Positions 25,234 to 36,116 of a stretch of 64,000 nt of DNA are shown one piece after another. The DNA lies in assembly GCA_905250115.1 (NCBI GenBank), contig CAJNOI010000006.1:1035526-1099525 (forward strand). The letters are read 5' to 3'. The notes under the pieces were generated by a model, which ran no database searches, was not told where the DNA came from, and saw only the letters and a list, made by a program, of their open reading frames with translations. The DNA is from Adineta steineri (taxonomy: Eukaryota; Rotifera; Eurotatoria; Adinetida; Adinetidae). Within the stretch, counting starts at the first letter, position 1, and every line of letters starts with the position of its first letter. The position numbers were made by a program, and so were the translations under genes.

Positions 25234-26199
25234 TTATTTGTAATATTTTCCACTTGTTGAATAGACATATGTAGCTGATGGTTTTTTTGTTGGGGTTTCA
25301 TAAACAATACGTTGATTATTCTTAAGTGTCGGAATAGATGATGATGATAATCCATAATCTGGTTCTGAATCAACTTTTTTTCTAATCATTACATATTTTG
25401 ATGTTGGCTTTTCTTGTTTTATTATTGTTTGTATTGGTAATGGTTGTCGTTGTACTACTTGAACATACTGTGGTTGTATTTGTTGACCATCTTCATCATC
25501 GGAATCAAGTGGTGATTCATTAATTTGTTTTCGAACAATATATTTTTTTCGATGCTGTTTTTGAGGTTTATTTTCATAAATAGTTTCTTGATCACCTGTT
25601 CTAGGATCAATGATTAATTTTCGTAATAATTTTGTTGGTTCATCATCCCTATAAGTTAATTCCGTTCTTGGTTTTATGATAGTATGATTTTTTGGGGGTT
25701 GTGTTACGAATTGACCATCTGAAGTTTCATAATAAAGTGTTTGAGGTTGACGAGGACGAATTTTAACCGATCGATTTTTAATCACTGGTGGTGGTGTTGG
25801 TGATCGTGCATTTCGAATAATTTTAATAACATTATCATCTTCATCAAGCACAACTGGATCACCATTACTTGTACGACGCATTTTAAGTTTACGCTACATA
25901 CAAAAAAGAATAGAAATAGTACTCAGTTTTTTGTATGAAAGAGATAGAATCAAACTACATACACTATTTGGTTCAACTATACTCTGTCGCCGATGATCAT
26001 ATTGAAGATCATCTGTTGAAATATATTTAATACGTTGTTCTTTAGTTGGTTTCGTTCGAATAACTCTTCGTGTAACTGTTGCCATTTGTGAATCATTATC
26101 ATCATCATCATCACTATCATAATAATATTGTGTTCCCTTACTCTGTTTTTTATCTTGTACAAGAACATATCCTGCATCTCGATTTATACGATTATTCAT
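25234..26199 (-). CDS. Uncharacterised disordered protein
   Basis: Two exons (about 25976-26199 and 25234-25895) joined in frame as NS|RKLKMRRTS. The product is about 295 residues, with no signal peptide, membrane segment or recognised domain. It is rich in charged residues, Gln, Pro and Tyr, with an acidic run (DSDDDDDND) near residue 30 and repeated short motifs of the type YETSDG/YETPTK and KYVMIRKK/KYIVRKQ. It ends in a Tyr-rich tail (TYVYSTSGKYYK). A scaffold or nuclear role would be a guess. It is convergent with NDUFAF1. Confidence 0.75.
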
Positions 26200-26602
26200 A
26201 TTAAAAATATTTCAACTAGAATTGCAAAGGACTTGTAGAAATTCTATATATGAATGTTACAAATTACGCTTCTACAATACAAAAATAAAAAGAGGGTGCG
26301 TTTCTATGTAACACAAGCCATATATACCTATTCATAATGGATAAAAATTCTCGAAAAAGAACGAAATAATAAATTGCTAAGCTTCTTTTTTCATTGATTA
26401 TTATACATTTTATAAATTAAAAAATGAGTTCTATAAGGTTTTATCAAATAATCATTGTTTTTTACTTTATTTATTTTTGAATAAAAAATATAAATTAAAA
26501 ACACATTGTAAGATTAGTCATTAGACGTAATAGAAAGAAGAAACAAAATGTGTACAGAAACTTATTTCAGTACGTTCCGGTATATTTTATATATAATTAC
26601 AA
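26200..26602. other. Intergenic spacer
   Basis: A+T-rich, with no coding signal. It separates the disordered-protein gene start from the mucin-like gene's stop. Confidence 0.6.
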
Positions 26603-29600
26603 TTAACTTTTTGGTAAACATATTGTTCTTGGATAACTATATCGACCATCTTCTTGACATGTTATTTGTTTAAATAATGGTACATAATTATCACGACATA
26701 ATGGTTCCAATTGGCATGTTGGTATTGTATAATATTTTAAAATAAGACCGTTGTCTTGAGAAATTAATGGTTTAAATACACATGGTCGTTCTTCTGTTAG
26801 TAATCGAAACCCAACTGAGTTTTCATCTTGTTGTGGATACCCATCACAAGTAACTAAAATATTGAAAGAAAAATTATATACTCTCGCGCTCTTTTTAAAT
26901 ACAACATATATTTAATCGAAATCTATTCATTTTTGTTTTGTGTATTTATCTTTACTATAAAAAATGTCAGTCGAAAAGAATCGTTGGTGAGATTTATAAA
27001 TAAAAAAACGAATTATATTTAATTTTATATTAATTTGAATAGTGGCATTGATTCAAGTCGATGTATAGATTGGACAAAGATTCGACGTGCTGGTTATAAA
27101 CCAGAAACAAATGAATCAATTGAACTACCATATACAGCTACATGAAGTATTAATAGTAAAGAAAAAAGTTCAAAGAAAACTGATAAAATAAATCAATCGA
27201 AATCAAAGAAACAATCAGCAGTTAAAAAAAATAAACATGATGTATCGTCAACACGAAACAATGCTACGAATAAATCGAAATCAATTAAACGTAATCTCAA
27301 TTCTGATACAACAATGATGATGTAATCATACTCTTTTTACAACTACTAAATTAAACAATATCGATTTTTATGATTATAACATACCGGGACAATTGCTCCA
27401 CATTTTGTTACGATCATAACTAAAATGAGTAAAAATTAATTTCTAGATAGATTCAAAAGAAAAAATAAATTACTTTGATGTTGTTGAACACCAACGAGCT
27501 GATTGTGATCCACTAAGACAATCTGAATAAGTAGTACCATTATAAGTAAATGGAAAATAGCATGAACCATAATCTATAATTTTGTATTTAAAAAAAGAAT
27601 ATATATACATATATTAAGGGAAAATGAGGAGGATAGTTACCTAAACAATATCCCCATAAACCATGCTGATCAAGATTAGATGTTGTTGAACAAAATAATG
27701 AAAATGATGTCATTGTACCGACTGTAACTGTACGATAAATACATGTTGAAAATGAAGTACCTTGATAAATAAATGGAAAGACACAATCATTTCCATTTCC
27801 TGTTCCACCAGTAGTTTTAACACGAGATGCTAAATAATATTAAAAATAATAATTCTCATTTGTATTATTGATTTTTATTTACCTCGACAGTATTTCCATT
27901 TTCGATCTTGATCAAAATTATTTGTTAATGAACACCAACTATCATTGAAAACATCACTTATACATTTTGAATACCACTGACCAAGATAAAGAAATGGGAA
28001 GACACAATCACTAACGGCTTTTAACACAAACGAAAATGAGAAAAAAAACAATAATCAAGAAAAAAAATAGATAGTCAATTTACCTGTAATATTAGTTATT
28101 TCTATATTTAGTTGTGCTGTAGCTGAAATACTTGAATTGGTATTACCCATGCTTGATGTTTGATTCGATATGAATGAACCAGATGTTGTTAATAATAAAG
28201 AAAGCAGACTCGTATTATTTCTTATTTGTGCTGATGATAATGATGATAGAATTCCAGTAGAAGTAGTACTTTCTAAGATACTTTGCGTGCTAGATGAATA
28301 ACTAGTGATTTGAGTTATGACTGACGATAATGTACTTGTAGTTGGTAAAGTTGTAAATATCATGTTTACAGTTGATGGTGATGAAGATAATGAAGATGTA
28401 TCACTAATAGTGTTCATCGAAGATAATACGGTCGATGTAGTTTGTGTTGGAAATAAACTTGACATAATCGATGTAGAACTAGCTTGACTAGTGTATGCTT
28501 TTGAAATTGATGTAGTGTCCATCGTATTTTGTGGAGTGTTATTTGGATCCGACGAAAATGATCGAATAGTACTTGATAAAGTTTCACTATGAACAGAAGT
28601 AAAAACAGTAACTGGTAATCCAGCTGTTTGTTGAGTTGATAACATAGAATTAATTGTATTTATATTCGTTGCAAACGTTGTAATTGAAGTTAAAATTGGG
28701 CTCGATGTTACAAAAGCAGCATCAGGTTTTAATGATTCAGCAGTCATTGGCGATGTGGTAATCTTCGAATGGCTAATTAATGTGCTTAATAAAAGTGGTA
28801 AGTTTGAAGTGGATGAAGTAATCGAATTATGAGCTAAATCAATATTTTCATGCGGTAATGTAATAGATGCAGTTGATGATATCATAAGATTATTCGCTAT
28901 CGATCCAGTTCTATTCGGATCAGAAGTAACATCATTTGTATTTGAAGGTAACGTTGATCGTGAAAATGACGAAGACATAAGTGCAGTAAGAAGTGGTGAA
29001 GTGAGATGATCAGTAACAGCTGTCATTTGTACAGTTAAACCAGGACCATGAGTTGTATCAATTTCTCTATTGGTGTTGGATATTCTAGTTGGGTTAGTTC
29101 CTGTTAATGTTGATAGTATTGAAATAGTAGATATTAACGGCTGTCCGGTTGCATCCGTTTGATTTGTCTGATTATTGGCTACTGTATATAGTGGCATTTG
29201 CGTGGATGAAGCATTATTTGAAAGTAGTAAAGATACTAATCTTGATGGTAAAGTGCTATCCGTGTGTTCGATCGTAGATGGAACTATGTGAGCAGTTTCT
29301 CCACTAGATGAACTGTTTGGCTGTACCGTATTTAATGGTGATGGTGTTTGTGCAGTGATAGCTAAAGTTGGTTGCATGGTACCAATTGAAAATTGTGTGA
29401 ATATTGAGTGAGGAGTTGAATCAGTTTTTGTGTTAGTTAAAGATGGTGAAACGCTTTGCTCTGGTCTAATTGAAGAAAGCGTTGGTAAAACAATTTCAGT
29501 TTGGTTTTGTACCACTGACTGTCCTGATACTTGTTGATTAGTACTGTCCGTTTGATGAATCGTAACTAAAGGTAATCTTGTAGTAGGCAAGTCAGAAGCG

Positions 29601-32600
29601 GATGATATATCTGTATGATTGGTAGATGATGTTACATTCTCTTTTAAAAGCATTACCGGCGATGTCAAAGATAAAAGAGTATTCAGGATTGTATGATCTG
29701 TAACATTATTTGAATTAGTCGGTAAAACATTAGCAGAAACACCTATTTGAGTACTGTTTCCTGTTGCTGCTAAAGTTTGACTCGACACATGCGCTAACGA
29801 AGGATTTGACGAGTTACCATCAGGTATTGAATGTACCGTACTAGATGCTATTCTTGTTAGTAACGAGTCCACAGATACAGTTGCCTGCGTTCCGTTTAAT
29901 GACGATGACAAGCTTTCATTTGAACCATTTGGTAAATGAGTAGTCCATGGAAGACCGTTCATTGTTTGCTGACTTGCATCGGGCAATGCTCTAGTTGGTA
30001 ATGAGTTGAAAGGTGAATTTGTCTGTGTAGTATTTATAATTGGTGGTAAACTTTGACTTGAAAGATTTAACGATTGCCCAGTTGATGGAAGACTATGAGT
30101 AGTATTTGAACTTATATCAGGTATTATGGTCGGTAACGAATTTGAAGCAACAGACGACTGTGTAGTATTCGAGATCGATGGTAAACTTTGATTTGATGCA
30201 TTTAGTTGTGCTGTAGCTGCAGAATGTGTATCAGGTGTTACATGTACTGTAGCCGATGGTAACATAGTTGGTAAAGAATCAAGATGTATAGCTGATTGGG
30301 TGCTATTAGAAGCTGGTGACACGCTTTGATTTGAAGTGTTTAATAATTGTCCAGTTGACGGAAGACTACGAGTAGTATTTGAACTTGTATCAGGTACTAT
30401 GGTTGGTAACGAGTTTAAAGTAGCAGACGATTGTGTAGCATTCGAGATCGATGGTAAACTTTGATTTGATGCATTTGGTTGTATTGTGGCTGCAGAATGT
30501 GTATCAGGTGTTACATGAACTGTAGCGGACGGTAACGTTGTTGGTAACGAATCAAGATGAACACCTGCTTGAGTACTATTTAAGGAAGATGGAAAAGTTT
30601 GATTTGAAGCGTTTAATAATTGTCCAGTCGATGGAAGACTACGAGTAGTGTTTGAATTTGTATCAGGTACTATAGTCGGTAACGAGTTTAAAGTAGCTGA
30701 CGCTTGTGTAGCATTTCCACTCAGTGGCAGGCTTTGATTTGATGTATTTGGTTGTATTGTAGCTGCAGAATGTGTGCCAGGTGTTATATGTACTGTAGCA
30801 GACGGTAACATTGTCGGTAACGAATCAAGATGAATGCCTGCTTGAGTGCTATTTAATGAAGGTGGAAAAGTTTGATTTGAAGCGTTTAACAATTGTCCAG
30901 TCGATGGAAGACTACGAGTAGTATTTGAACTTGTATCAGGTACTATAGTCGGTAACGAGTTTAAAGTAGCAGACGCTAGCGTAGCATTTGCAGTCAGTGC
31001 TACGCTTTGATTTGATATATTTAATTGTACCGTAGCTGAAGAATGTGTATCAGGCGTTGCATGTACTGTAACAGACGGTATTCCTGTTGGTAATGAACCC
31101 AGAGGAATAGTTGCTTGTGTACTATTAGAAGTAAGTGACACGCTTTGATTTGAAGCGTTTGATAATTGCCCAGTTGATGGCAGAGTATGAGTAGTATTTG
31201 AACTTGTATCAGGTATTACGGTTGGTATCGAGTTTAAAATCGCAGTCCCCTGGGTGGCATTCGAGGCCAATGATAAACTTTGATTTGATGTATTTAGTTG
31301 TGCTGTAGCAGACGGTAACATTGTTGATAACGACCCCAGAGGAATAGTTACTTGTGTACTATTAGAAGCAACTGACACGCTTTGATTTGAAGCATTTAAT
31401 AGTTGTCCCGTCGATGGAAGACTATGAGTAGTATTTGAATTTGTATCAGGTACTATGGTTGGTAACGAGTTAAAAGTAGCTGACGCCTGTGTAGCATTTG
31501 CAGTCAGTGGTACGCTTTGATTTGATGTATTCGGTTGCACTGTAACTGCAAAATGTGTATCGGGTGTTGCATGTACTGTGGCAGACGGCATTCCTGTTGG
31601 TAACGAACCGAGAGGAATAGTTGCTTGTGTACTATTAGAAGTAAGTGATACGCTTTGATTTGAAGTGTTTAATAATTGCCCAGTTGACGGAAGACTACGA
31701 GTAGTATTTGAACTTGTATCAGGTACTATTGTCNNNNNNNNNNATCAGGCACTACGGTCGGTAACGGATTTAAAGTAGCGGACGCTTGTGTAACGTTTCC
31801 AGTTAGTGGTATGCTTTGATTTGATGTATTCGATGGCAATGAAGCCGAGACATGTGTATCAACTGTTGGATGTACTGTAGCAGACGGTAACATTGTTGGT
31901 AACGAACCCAGAGGAATAGTTGCTTGTGTACTGTTAGAAACAAGTGACACGCTTTGATTTGAAATGTTTGATAGTTGCCCACTTGATGGAAGACTATTAG
32001 GCGTTTGTTGACTGACGTCGGGCAATAGTCTAGTAGGTATGGAATTAATTGAAATCGATGCGCGTGTAGTATTGTCAGTTGAAGATAGACTTTGATTTGA
32101 TGTATTTGTTTGTGGTGGAATCGACGGAATTGTATTAAGTGTTGGCGATAATGTAGCAGATGGTATTCTTGTCGGTATTGAATCGTTGTTAATGCTTGGT
32201 TGTGTAGTATTCGAAGGCAGCGCGAATGTTTGATTTGAATAGTTGGATATTGGAGTAGTCAATGAAAGATTATTAATAGTTTGTTGAATAATATCATGGC
32301 CTGTAGTGTTTAACAAACTGGAGAGATTTTGATTAGAACCGTTTAATGGTGAGAGTGTATTAGTAGGATGTGGAGTTGTATCATTTAATATGTTTCTTGT
32401 TTGAGTAATATTATTAGATGTTGGCATGCTTTGATTAAGAATAGTTGGTCCACTCTGTGTTGGAGCAAGTATATCGACTCCGTGCTGATCAACACTTACA
32501 GTTTGTCTTGAAATATTTAGATTAGACTGTGTACTTGCATAGTTAGTATTGTTATTGATTATTATAGTTTGATTTGATTGATTAGATGTTGTCAATGGTG

Positions 32601-33798
32601 AAGCAACTGTATTATTAGTTTGTTGACCTGGTCTTACGGATGAATCTATTAGAGCCGGTGCAATGGATGGATGCGTTGCTGTATCATTTATAAATGATGG
32701 TAAATTTATATTTGAAGTATTTGTTGTGATCATAGGTAATCTCGTTGCTAATGATACTGATGAAGTGCCTATTTGTGAATTATTATTTGATAATGTTAAA
32801 TTTTGATTTGAAACATTTACTGCCACTGGTGTCAGTAAAGAAGTATTAATAATTTGTTGATTTGTTCCCGCTGGTGGAACTGGAGAAACAATAGCTGATG
32901 GAGCATGTGTCTCTGTATTATTAGCAGTGAGAGATAAACTTTGATTCGATAAGTTTGATGAAGGTATAACCGGTAAGAAATTACTAACTGTTTGTTGAAT
33001 AATGGTCGGCTGTGGAGTTGTTGTTCCATTAATTGATGAAATATTTATATTTGTTATATTGTTAATAATTTGACTTGGTGGAGTAGTATTTGATGATGAG
33101 TTGGATAATATAGTCGTGTTAGTGCCTGATGATTGAACAATTAGAGTTGTATTTAATGTATCACTTCTGTTCGTCAAATTATTACTTGAAGAATTAATGA
33201 ATGATAATGGAGTAGTAATGTAAACATTTCTAATTGTAGAATTAATCGATGAGTTATTACTCAAATCTAAGTTTGTATATAAGATAGAAGTATTTATTGC
33301 AGATTGCACATTAACAGTAATATTTCGAATTGGTAAAGTAGTAGTTGTAGTGTTGGTAACAATCGATGAATTGAATGAGAGAGTATTATTTAATAATAAT
33401 GATGAATTTAGTTGATTATTCAATTGAGTACTGTTAATTAAATTAACCAATGTTGTATTTAGAGTATTTAATACAGTATTATTTTGAACAGCACCTATAC
33501 TGTTGTTAATATTTTGTGTGAACATTATGCTTGTTGTTGTTGTTGTATTATTATTATTAGATGATACTGTTGCATTAGATGCAAATATATTATTAGTAGA
33601 TGTATTATTAGCATCTGTTATAATTGTATTATTAGTTACCTTTGGAATAATAGTTGAATTTTGATAAATTGATGATGAATTTACAGGTATTGTCTGATTT
33701 GCACCAAGTGATGACTGTCCTTTAATTGTCAATCGAATTGTTATAATAAATACAAATAAAACTTGTTTTTTATTCCAATTTATGATACCTGACTTCAT
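26603..33798 (-). CDS. Giant secreted mucin-like protein with three fibronectin type II modules
   Basis: The first exon (28084-33798, about 1,900 codons plus a gap) begins with a hydrophobic leader (KKQVLFVFIITIRLTIKG). It is then almost entirely Ser/Thr/Asn/Pro, with dozens of N-X-S/T sequons: first an Asn/Thr-rich part, then tandem repeats, then a Ser/Thr-rich part. Exons after 28084 encode three fibronectin type II modules, each with the CxFPFxYxG start. The first (about 27895-28010) has CVFPFLYLGQWYSKC and ends DRKWKYC. The second (about 27645-27830) has CVFPFIYQGTSFSTC. The third, split by an intron, has CYFPFTYNGTTYSDC. The last exon (26603-26853) gives a six-Cys tail of about 80 residues ending RTICLPKS. 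No membrane anchor is present, so it is probably a secreted, heavily glycosylated matrix or mucus protein. Ten Ns (31734-31743) interrupt the repeat region; the frame is open on both sides. Confidence 0.85.
26964..27325 (+). pseudogene. Small two-exon gene nested in a mucin-gene intron, with an in-frame TGA
   Basis: Lies on the opposite strand inside the ~530-bp intron (26854-27384) of the mucin-like gene. Exon 1 (26964-26986) reads MSVEKNR and splits a Cys codon. A 56-bp GT/AG intron joins it in frame to exon 2 at 27043, reading CGIDSSRCIDWTKIRRAG and on. A TGA at 27143-27145 stops the frame after about 40 codons. The same frame then stays open for about 59 more Lys/Ser-rich codons, to TAA at 27323-27325. 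It could be a real ~40-residue protein, a broken copy of a ~100-residue gene, or a TGA read through. No family was recognised. Confidence 0.45.
29740..32180 (-). repeat. Tandem repeats of ~91 codons (paired ~45-codon half-units) in the mucin-like exon
   Basis: About 18 half-units alternate between two types. One is like LPTIVPDTSSNTTRSLPSTG, continuing QLLNASNQSVS. The other is like LPTMLPSATVHATPDTHSAA, continuing to NTSNQSLPL. Together they make a ~273-bp period. Copies next to the gap are nearly identical; those at the edges are more diverged (LPTRALPDASQQTMNG, LLTRIASSTVHSIPD). Every half-unit keeps two or three N-glycosylation sequons. Confidence 0.9.
31734..31743. other. Scaffold gap of 10 N inside the mucin repeat array
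   Basis: Ten Ns. The same repeat motif (VVPD on one side, IVPD on the other) flanks the gap, so repeat copies are probably missing or collapsed here. Confidence 0.98.
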
Positions 33799-34530
33799 CT
33801 TAATTATAAACGTGAAAATATACTTCTAAGAAAAAATAACACCGGGTCCTGTTTGACTAATAACCCAAAATTGTGAATGAGGTATTTTCGTTCTTTATAC
33901 GTCTCTTTCGTTTTTTTTTTTTGCTTTGTTCGATAACATTTATTTTCGTTAAATGGAACCTATTGAATACAACAGCAGCAACAACATAAAATTAATTTCA
34001 CATTTACAAGTAATTTCATATTAAATATATGTATGTATGTATCACAGAGGTGGATTTAAGTAGGCGAATATATACTCTCTAGTTTTACAGATTGTTAGTT
34101 GATTGAAATAAATCGATTCTGAAAATTATTTCTATAGATTTGATGCAAAGTCGTTTAGTATGAATATAAAAAACAATCAAATATCGACTTTCTTTTTCTT
34201 TCGATAATTATTTATGTTGCAATTTGTTTTTCTAAAAAAACAACTCTTGATCAATGAAGATCACAATATTTTGATTTTTAGAAGAAGTAATTACTCATAA
34301 GACAAATAGAGATGATTAATTTTAACATTTCTTTAATTTGTTTGTGTCATAAAATATCTAATGACTCATTCATCTATTTGATATGATCAATAATCACTTT
34401 AGAAAATAAGATAGATGAAATATTATATTGTACTGAACGAACAAGTTTAATTTATTTATAAAATAAAATCAAAAAAAATAATCACTGTTTACATTTTTTC
34501 TAATAAACAATAAATACAATTCATCTGATT
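33799..34530. other. Intergenic spacer
   Basis: No recognised gene. It should carry the mucin-like gene promoter (minus) and the 3' UTR of the next minus-strand gene. Confidence 0.6.
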
Positions 34531-35034
34531 TCAATTTGGTACTACATCAGGTATACAAATAACATGATAGTAAGGTATAGATTGTTGATCATGATGTTGA
34601 TAACATTCGTAACATACTCCACTGGTAGTTACATCTGTTGAACAAGTCGTAGCCGATGTATCAACAGATTCTAGATAAATACCAGTATGATTAGGTGATA
34701 CAGTTTCATAAGAACAAGTGCTACATGTTGATAAATCATTCATTGATTCGATTGATTTAGGTACTTGTGATGGTTTTGATTTAGAATTATCATATGATTG
34801 TTTTTGTTTACGAGATGATAATAACCAAATAAGTGTAATTATAAATAGAAGAATAGCAGCAATGACGGTTGCACTTGCAAAAAATATCAAATGAGAATCT
34901 AGTATTGTTTCTTGGCCATGTTGTCGAATTGACGAACAAGTTAATTGTGATATAAGTTTTCTATCAAAGATATCCGATGGTGGCATTGGTGGTGGTGAAA
35001 GTGTGAAACGAGGTGGTGGTGGAAGACGAGGCAT
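34531..35034 (-). CDS. Uncharacterised single-pass membrane protein
   Basis: An intronless 167-residue ORF. A Pro-rich N-terminus (PRLPPPPRFTLSPPPMPPSD) has no signal peptide. One strong membrane helix lies near residues 50-72 (LIFFASATVIAAILLFIITL), followed by a basic stop-transfer cluster (SSRKQKQ). The cytoplasmic tail is rich in Ser/Thr and Cys (STCSTCSYETVS, TSGVCYECYQHH), which could be palmitoylation or metal-binding sites, but this is not demonstrated. No family was recognised. The tail has the same compositional style as that of the LRR receptor at 44.8-47.5 kb, though no alignable motif was found. Confidence 0.6.
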   Translation of the reverse strand: MPRLPPPPRFTLSPPPMPPSDIFDRKLISQLTCSSIRQHGQETILDSHLIFFASATVIAAILLFIITLIWLLSSRKQKQSYDNSKSKPSQVPKSIESMNDLSTCSTCSYETVSPNHTGIYLESVDTSATTCSTDVTTSGVCYECYQHHDQQSIPYYHVICIPDVVPN

Positions 35035-35415
35035 TATTTGTAATGATAAACAATATCAACAACGTACTATTTATAGTATATATATCAAGCTGGTACGTTA
35101 TCATTTTTACAGGGTGTAATCTATTCATTATATATTTTTCTCACTAATTTGATTCGCTTGCCTATCAATAACGCATTTATAGAATGAACGATTCTATCAA
35201 TTAAATCATGCTATATATATAACCAGCTGTAGAATAACTAGACATTGAGAAAAAAATCTCAATTGTTAATTTTACCATAAAAAATAAATAATACAATTGA
35301 ATATGTTTCATTTGACATAGAAATGAATTTCTTTCAAGAATTTTAACTTTGACACATTTCATTTGGTGACATTGCCCATTATATTTATTTTTCGAATTAT
35401 ACATCATATAAGTGA

Positions 35416-35548
35416 TTAATCAAAAAATTTCGTTAATTCTTCATTTCTAGGTCTTCTTCTTCTTCGATCCAGAGGATTTGATTTACTAGTAAAAAATATA
35501 ATAATAATAAGTATTAATTCATTACTTTTCCTCTCACTTAAATTTCAT
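35416..35548 (-). CDS. Candidate tiny two-exon gene (26 residues) or last exons of an unseen gene
   Basis: The frame MKF|NKSNPLDRRRRRPRNEE ends in TKFFD and TAA (35416-35418). It is formed by a short exon with ATG at 35546-35548 and a second exon, joined over a 52-bp GT/AG intron of the size typical here. The very basic second exon has non-repetitive codon use unlike the surrounding A/T-rich spacer. It may instead be the 3' end of a longer gene whose upstream exons were not found. No family was recognised. Confidence 0.35.
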
Positions 35549-36116
35549 AACTTTCTATTTTTACAAAAATATAATTTTAGAATCCATTAATTAAACACTT
35601 AATCTCTCGAAAATTATGTTTTTTTCTAATATTTTTCTTTGCATTGTAAATAATATATGAGCAAAAAATTAAAAAAATCTTTACACATGTAGATAGATGC
35701 ATAAAAATCAGATTAGATGTACTTGATGGAAGAGTTGGAGAAGTAAAAAAAAAAAGAGAGAGAGAAACGAAGAAACAAACGACACACGACATCGTATCGG
35801 CCGAGGTGTTTGACTTTGAATGAGACGAGCGAACAAGAGAGAGAGAGAGAGAAAATGAAAATTTTTTCACGGTCTCTCTGCAATTGTTCTGACAGAAAAT
35901 ACATACATACATACGCATCGCGTTATTGCTTGTCTTTCTGTAAAATAATCACTACACATAGGTGCCAACTACTGCATCAAACTCATTGATTTTTGTTCTT
36001 TATTCCTATCATTTCTCATTTTCTTTCATCACTTATGTTACGACTGATACTTGTCTATTCAATCAATCAATACTTCCTTTCAATTTAAAAGTAAAAGATT
36101 CAACAATCATTCAAAC
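35549..36116. other. Intergenic spacer with AGAG-type purine tracts
   Basis: Open frames here are low-complexity products of the GA-rich tracts at 35752-35768 and 35838-35853. No real coding sequence is supported. It contains the promoter of the following plus-strand gene. Confidence 0.55.

Noticed and set aside
27143..27145. Selenocysteine reading of the in-frame TGA in the nested gene
   Set aside because: No redox-type context (no adjacent Cys or thioredoxin-like motif) and no SECIS-like structure was apparent; nonsense or a true stop is simpler.
28084..33798. Considered whether the N gap marks two separate mucin genes
   Set aside because: The same repeat type and an open frame are present on both sides, and there is no start or stop signal near the gap.
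35577..35918. 113-residue minus-strand ORF rich in Ser/Leu/Phe
   Set aside because: Arises from GA/CT simple tracts; hydrophobic low-complexity, no splice context, and a shifted frame is equally open.
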